The notes beneath the pieces were generated by a model. The model saw nothing but the letters and a program-made list of their open reading frames with translations. It made no database searches and was not told the origin of the DNA. The position numbers were made by a program, and so were the translations under genes. From Polytrichum commune (Eukaryota; Streptophyta; Polytrichopsida; Polytrichales; Polytrichaceae), in contig OX485805.1 in NCBI GenBank assembly GCA_950295325.1, positions 7,378,501 to 7,442,500 on the forward strand: a stretch of DNA of 64,000 nt, given 5' to 3'. Shown here in pieces: positions 58,021 through 64,000 of the stretch (positions are counted from its first letter, which is position 1; the number at the start of each line of letters is the position of its first letter).

Positions 58021-61000
58021 ATGGCTAACCGGAGACCCGAGATATCTGAGTGTCTGCTTCCGCCAGAGATTCGCAATAAAACCACCGAAGAATCTTTGGG
58101 AGAGCTTGAGGATGGTGCAGATGTGGAGAAGATGCAGTTTTCCAATCCCGAACTTGGGCTTCGCCGGAGACTGAGCCTCCTCGATGGCATCAGGTAACTC
58201 AAAAATCATCTCAACTTGGACCACATTTGTTCTTGTCAACCCTGTTCGAATTCGAGTGCCAATAGAGTTATCCTTAATCTAAATAGGGGTTGGTCCCCTA
58301 CGATTTTATTGTAATTTTATTTTGTTCTATTGGTTGTTTTGCATGAAATATTAATATTTCTTTCTTTCATTCTACTTGTGGTGCATTTGAATTTTGATGA
58401 AGAGCAGCTTATTTCAGTTCATTGAGGGCCAGACTCATTTTGAGCACCCCTTGGCATGCATAAATGAGTTTGACCCTGAATGAATCCATATAGGATGTGC
58501 TTCATTCAATCCTCCACACTACTTACCTGCAAGCATGCACCGCAAACTTACCGGACATGGAAGGTGTTGTACGCAAATAAACCAACTCCCGACCAAAAGT
58601 CATGTTCAGTTGGAGGATAACTCTAATGTCCTAATTGTGTGGAAGGGTCAGAAATTGGTGATGAGGCAATGCCAGAATCGATGAGTGATGATGAGGAATT
58701 GTGTGGACATGTGAGATTGTGCAGTTTGCTGGTGGGGATTATTATTGGAAGTGGCATCTTCACATCGCCGGGTGTGGTGCTTTTGGATGCCGGCAGTGTA
58801 GGATTAGGTCTCACTGCATGGGTTGCTGCAGCCTTCATGGCCATGTGCTCTGCTCTGGTCTATGCAGAACTGGGCGCTGCCTTGCCCCAAGCTGGTGGAA
58901 ATGCTGAATTCTTCAGGGTAATGCTCTTACTATGCTTCCTGAAACTCTTCTTCTTCTTCTTCTTCTTCTCCCCCTCCCTCCCCAATGTGGCCAATCAGTT
59001 CCATGCCCCAAGGAGGTGGAAATGCCGAATTCTTGAGGGAATACTCTTACTATGATTCCTGGACTTCTTCCCTTGTGGCTAATCAGTTTCATGTCCCAAA
59101 TGATGGAAATGCCGAATTCTTACCATGCTTCTTCTTCTTCTTCTTCTTCTTCTTCTTCCCATGTGTGTGTTTAGAGCAAGCGCACTGGTGGCTGGATCCG
59201 TAGACATAAATATTTAAAATGGATGATTTCTCCCATGTGGCTAATCAGTTCCATCTGTTTAGAGCAAGCACACTGGTGGCTGTATCTGTATCCATAAACA
59301 TTTAATACGGATGAAACGTGGATGTTATGTTGGAAAAAGTGGGTGGCCTTATCCACCTTCTGCATTTAAATGTGGGTATGGGCGATGGGTGGGAGCAATC
59401 TCAACAATTTTGCCACCAGAAACTCTCAATGAACATAATGAGACAAGCAATCAATGACCTTATATCCTTTCGGATTTTGACCTATGGGTGATTGATTTAC
59501 CTAAAACAATGTAGGGTACTTGAATTGATGAGCTCTTTATCATGTCTATTTACAAGACAAAGTGAAATCAAAAGAGGTTTCCTCAAATGCGGATATGGAT
59601 ACGGCAACCAGGGTTGGAGAAATGCGGCTGCATTCCACATCCGGAAAGCAGAAAGTGGATGGATGCAGGGGGATTCATGGATAAGGATATGGCAGCCGGT
59701 GGGCTTGCTCTTTGGTCATGTTGCTCATCTGAAATGGGAGGGCATCACTATGCAGGTTGCGTTTGGGGATGCATGTGCATTCTCATTTATCTGGACCATG
59801 TTCTTCGTTCTCACGAATGCAAGTCTGGCGATTGGTGCAGTCACATTCTCTCGCTATATTGTTGCTGGTGTAAGTACACAAAATTTGCCACCTCTTCCCA
59901 CCTCAATTACCCTCATTGAGATATGGTATGAAGCTGAAACCTTCCTTAGGATGCCCTTATTTCTAGTTTCTAGAAGTGCAAGCAGAGTCTGTGAGCATTC
60001 CATACACCATTTGAGAATGATTAATTAAATCTAACTCAACCTAGAAAATTGTGCTCTGCTAGATTCTGCTGAAATCTGGAGACAATGGAGCAATAAAAAA
60101 CAGTTTGGTTTAATTTCAGTGCTTTGTTCCAGTGCAAGCTTCACTATGTCTTATGAAGCAAACCCCTTATTCTTGCCCCTTAGTTTTACACAACCATATG
60201 ACTGAGTTGAATTACATGAAATTCTTGTGCAGTTCACAGGGATCCAGACCCTGGATGTTAATATAGATTCTGATCCTCTTATAAAAGCAGTGGCTATTGG
60301 GGCCATCGCATTTCTTACTATCTGGAACTGCTTTGGTAAGTTTATAGAAGTTCGCCTTGAATCATGGACATAATTCATCAGAAGTTAATCTCACCAAAAG
60401 ACATCGCAATGACCAATTCAGGACCAAAAACAAGCTTGTGGTTCTGTTAAGCCTGTCCTATCTTTACACAATGGTGCAGTCATTGGCTGTTTTTATGCTT
60501 GCGTTCACATTATTTTTATTATCATCTTGATGTCACCTCACTATGTATAGCTATTGCACAGAATGTTATAGCACCTTTGTTGTTCTCTTTGGACGATTCT
60601 ACAGTTGATGGTTGCCATAAGATACTTCTCACGAAATCAGTCTACAGGGGTGCATTTGGGAGCTGGTCTTCAGAACGGCATCAACATGATGAAATTCGTG
60701 CTCCTGTTGCTTCTTTCAGTAGCTGCATTGATCTCTTTATGGGACAACCCGTCTGTAGCACAACACAATCTGTCCAAACCTTTTGCTGGAAGTACTCTCT
60801 CAAGCTTTGGCATGAGTTGTGTTGCTGCTCTTTGGGCTTTCACTGGTTGGTAAGTTTCTTTTGAATTGCATGTTTAGTGATGTGAGATGTAGTGTATTTG
60901 ATGGTCCTAGAATCCAATGAGAATCAAAAAATTTATGTTACACTTTCAGACATGTTCATTCTGGGTAAGAAAAAGAAAGAAAAAGAAGATGACTCTGATG

Positions 61001-63978
61001 TTGCCATCAGCGGGAATTATGGTGTTGCTTTGTCTTTGAATTGGTCTATGTCTATATATAATCTCGAAACAGGCATCATGAGAATTAGAGGGCCTTCAAT
61101 GACTACTGCCTCCTTTCAAAGGTGAACACCTTGAATGGGCACAGACAAGCCAACCTGCACCTATTATCTCCCCCCAATGGCAAGCCTCTAGGTTTCCACA
61201 TGGTTGGTGGAAAATATCCAATTCACCCAGATATCCCCACTCTGATTGGGTGGACCATAGGTGGTAGGGTGCACTAGATATTAAGTGCTAGGAAGGTCAC
61301 CCATCTGAGCAGTACTCTGGCCTTAGGCAGCTTTACCTCGGAGTTCCCATGGGATCCAGGGTAAGGCCCTAGGTTGAAGAAACCCTTCTGGGTAAGAACA
61401 GTCTTTTACAGTATTTGACAGGAAACATGCAATGCACGTGGTAAAGTTTACAGAAGAGTTGTATATTCTAATAGTGTTGCCATTAAACATAGGGAAGTAA
61501 AGGGAACCATTTTTCGATATCCAAACTACAACAGGTGATGAAACAATTGTCTTCCTCAAGAGTGACTTGTCCATAATTCTGGTGACACTTGAGGCAGTCT
61601 TGTCATGCTTTGGATGTAGGGGCGACCTTGTGTTTTTAACAGAAGAGCTGAAGGATCCGGCAAGAGACATACCACGTGGTACAATTGGCGGCATGTCACT
61701 GGTGGCAATTGTTTATGTGCGTCCTACTTAAACTTTACAAGTTTCTTCATGGTTAGTTATTAGACCTTCAATGCGAGTATTGTTTGCTATTTTAGAGCAT
61801 GTTGAACATGATGAAGGTCCAAGGGTTTATTTAATCCTTCACAAATTTGGTTGAGGTTAGTGGAAACAAAGAATTTGATTTATTGAATTTGTCTTCTGTC
61901 AATTGTTGCAGCTAATCATCAACGTGGCTTACCTCTGCATTCTCCCTGCTGCAGGCATCCTCTGAACCTCCTGCCAACTTCTTATAGACTAGTGTCGTCT
62001 TATACACCCCATTTCGTATCTTGTTTTTGACTGATTAGTTCTTCACCTATTGGTTGATTTGAAACTTGATAATTTCTATGCTAAACCTTTTGTGAGACTC
62101 CTATTACATACTTATGACATCAATAGCATCTGGTTGAAATATATGACATACGTACTGGAAATTGATTCTATTCTTTTCCAATAATCTTTATCCTTTGTAT
62201 CAGATGGTCTTCTATCACATTAGTTCACTCGAAGGCAGATGCAAGAGTTAGTATCCATGTCAGGATAGAGAGAGAGCCAAAGAATAGTGTGATTTGGGAT
62301 ACGATTATCTTTTCACTTTAATTATCTCTTCCGAGGTATGGATAAGATGAAATGAAATGCAGTACTGGGTGTAAAGTATAAGCCTTCTCTGAAGTTCTGT
62401 ACTCCTGTAGAGTTGTATCCAGGCGTTGTAGTTCTTGATTGCCCAAACTTGCCTCTCCTCAAGTTTTTCTTTGAGAACTTTAGGTTCCTGGCAAGACAAA
62501 AAGGCAACTCGAATCATTTTGGAAGACTTTTAATTGACCGTCACATGAATGAATTATGCACTGTGGTTGCAGTTATAAAGCTCTCTGGAGTTGTGGCCAT
62601 TGATGCAACAAGAGCGGCTTTGGGGAATTGGGCAGGGTCTGTTACATCCATACTTGTTGGCTTATCTGTTTTTGGCTCTATGAACGGCTCAATCATTTGT
62701 GGTGCTCGATATCTGGTAAAAAATCATTATTCTTTCAGTCAAGCACTACTGTGGCCATTGCTTGACAATGTTAAACAAAGAAGCTACGAAGTTCAGCATG
62801 ATTCTTATATCAGGATGTCCTTGTCTCCATTTCTTATCCCCTTGACTAGTACAACACATGATCCATGTGAGCGATTTTCAAATTGGAACATGCAATGCAC
62901 TTGATAGAGGAAAGTTCTAGAACGATTACCTTACCTTCACCTTTCTGACGTCCGCAAATTCGCATTTTTCACTGAGATCCTTGAAATTCACTAGTCTCTA
63001 TTGCAATACAGTACTCTGCAGCAAGAGAGGGCCAGATCCCCAAGTACTTGGGATTCTTGACCTCGGAAAGTCGTTCGCCATATATTGCACATCTTGTTCA
63101 GGTACATTTTCAATGATTCTTCCAAGTTATCATCCCTGATTCACCACTTTGCTAATTCGGAAAATTTAGAAGTACAAAGCAGTCACGGAGCCCCTGGTCA
63201 TTGGGTCCTGGAGTTGAAATTTAACATATTTAAGTGAAACAGGAATTGCTGTAATGCTTTCCTTCTAGCTCTGACAAGTGCCTATTCCTTGTCCTTTCTG
63301 TGCTGCAATTTCATTAAAATGATTAGGAAGAAACAGGAGTGATACTTTGTATAGGCTATTGAAGAAGTGAAGAAGATTCATCGTCTTTGTTGAACTTATG
63401 TTGTTTTCTGAGGCATACTATGCAGGCCCTCGTGTGCATTCTCCTACTGATGCAGTCTGGCAGCTTTGTTGAGGCAAGAATCTGTGGATGTCTTCATACG
63501 ATGAGAGCATTGCTGTTAATCTACAAATTCATGAGTTTGCTCAACCTTTGTGATTTTTCCCTTGATAATCGTGAACAAGGTCGATTACGTTTCACGTCGT
63601 GGGAGTTACGTGATACGTTAGTTTGGGATGGCTATGTTGTGAATATGAATAGTTATTATTTCAGCTCCTGCAAATAGTGGTTGATACTTTAATGTTTTAT
63701 CTTGCGTTGCTATGGCGACAAACAAAATTTGCAACAGGAGGAATGAGTGAGGTTGGCTAGCAGGCTGAAGCATCTGCCCGAAGAAACTTCTAACTGAGAC
63801 TCCCTTTGTGGCTCCAATGGGAACAGCTATTGAGCTACTTTGGAGTATCATCTTTCCTGTTCTATGGTCTCACTGCCACAGCACACATGAAGATCCGTCG
63901 TGATTTTCCTGACCTGCACCGTCCGTATACTGTGACCTTTTATCCATATGCACCACTTATTGTCATATGTTTTTCACT
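58021..63978 (+). CDS. LAT-type (SLC7-like) amino-acid transporter, partial at the window end
   Basis: Eleven exons: 58021-58193, 58725-58917, 59756-59869, 60233-60335, 60648-60849, 61620-61716, 61912-61954, 62573-62715, 63012-63101, 63426-63473, 63827-63978. Phases agree at every junction, giving about 452 codons with the last exon(s) beyond the window. The start is the ATG at 58021 (MANRRPEISECLLPPEIRNK); a GTG six bases earlier is in frame but unlikely. TM1 has LLVGIIIGSGIFTSPGVVLL, the unwound GSGIF substrate site of APC-superfamily carriers. Later helices include FSFIWTMFFVLTNASLAIGA, AIGAIAFLTIWNCFG and SFLFYGLTATAHMKIRRDFP. TEELKDPARDIPRG after TM6 is typical of LAT/CAT carriers. Expected role: membrane uptake or exchange of amino acids. 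Introns after 61954 and 63473 begin with GC. No frame break is seen. Confidence 0.9.
58880..59165 (+). repeat. Copies of the end of exon 2 and TTC microsatellites inside intron 2
   Basis: The exon 2 end (GGTGGAAATGCTGAATTCTT plus the donor region CTCTTACTATGCTTCCTG) recurs at about 59015-59066 and again, shorter, at about 59100-59130. The copies are separated by TTC/CTTCTT tracts (58948-58970 and 59128-59157) and by CCAATCAGTTCCATG motifs. The copies lack a proper donor, so they are unlikely to be alternative exons. A further duplicated GAGCAAGC(G/A)CACTGGTGGCTG motif lies at about 59175 and 59263. Confidence 0.8.
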
Positions 63979-64000
63979 GTAAGTCACACCATTCCTCTGA

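Noticed and set aside
60605-60647. Earlier start for transporter exon 5
   Set aside because: It breaks phase with exon 4; the acceptor at 60646-60647 restores the expected FGVHLGAGLQNG reading.
63661-63770. Possible extra transporter exon (frame LLQIVVDTLMFYLALLW after TTTCAG)
   Set aside because: Exon 10 joins in phase to 63827 with the expected next helix, so the extra piece is not needed and does not fit the family.

Overview
The window reads as nuclear DNA of a land plant with a large, repeat-rich genome. It has spliceosomal introns and fragments of a plant-type calcineurin B-like (CBL) calcium sensor. A LAT-type amino-acid transporter and a Ty3/gypsy element carrying a DNMT3-like methyltransferase hint at a non-seed plant, but that is inference. 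I saw no bacterial or organellar genes, no tRNA or rRNA, and no CRISPR.

Left part (1-15.84 kb). A minus-strand gene, now a pseudogene, pairs a ParB/Srx-like segment with an N4/N6-type DNA methyltransferase segment. Its coding-like blocks lie at 1-332, 1622-4737 and probably 15.3-15.84 kb. A solo LTR (3216-4189, target duplication ATAAC) sits in one exon. A satellite-like array with a perfect palindrome in each unit lies upstream, and that array is split by a 9.5-kb block of Ty3/gypsy-type sequence (5604-15079).

Middle part (16.3-48.6 kb). This is a nest of mobile elements. A MULE transposase gene (16345-17606 and 46060-48616) is split by a CCGGA-rich element of unknown class (17607-46059). 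That element was in turn hit by a solo LTR (19684-21123, GCAGG), by a hAT DNA transposon (21301-27353, CTCGGACC), and by a young Ty3/gypsy element (28533-45377). The hAT carries an open transposase frame, pieces of at least three host genes (ETF-alpha-like, CBL, TRM5), and an internal MITE. The gypsy element encodes gag, protease and a cytosine-5 DNA methyltransferase in one frame, then reverse transcriptase, RNase H and integrase, with a PHD-type zinc finger at the end. A second gypsy element on the minus strand (33851-40903, GTCTT) lies inside it.

Right part (48.6-64 kb). About 9 kb of AT-rich DNA has only MITE remnants and simple repeats. It is followed by the one clearly intact-looking host gene: an APC-superfamily, LAT-type amino-acid transporter on the plus strand, with eleven exons in the window (58021-63978) and continuing past the end. 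Its reading phase holds at every junction, and two of its introns appear to use GC donors.

The strongest candidates for something little described are the methyltransferase-plus-PHD retrotransposon, the ParB-like/DNA-methyltransferase gene, the hAT carrying three unrelated gene fragments, and the CCGGA-rich element.
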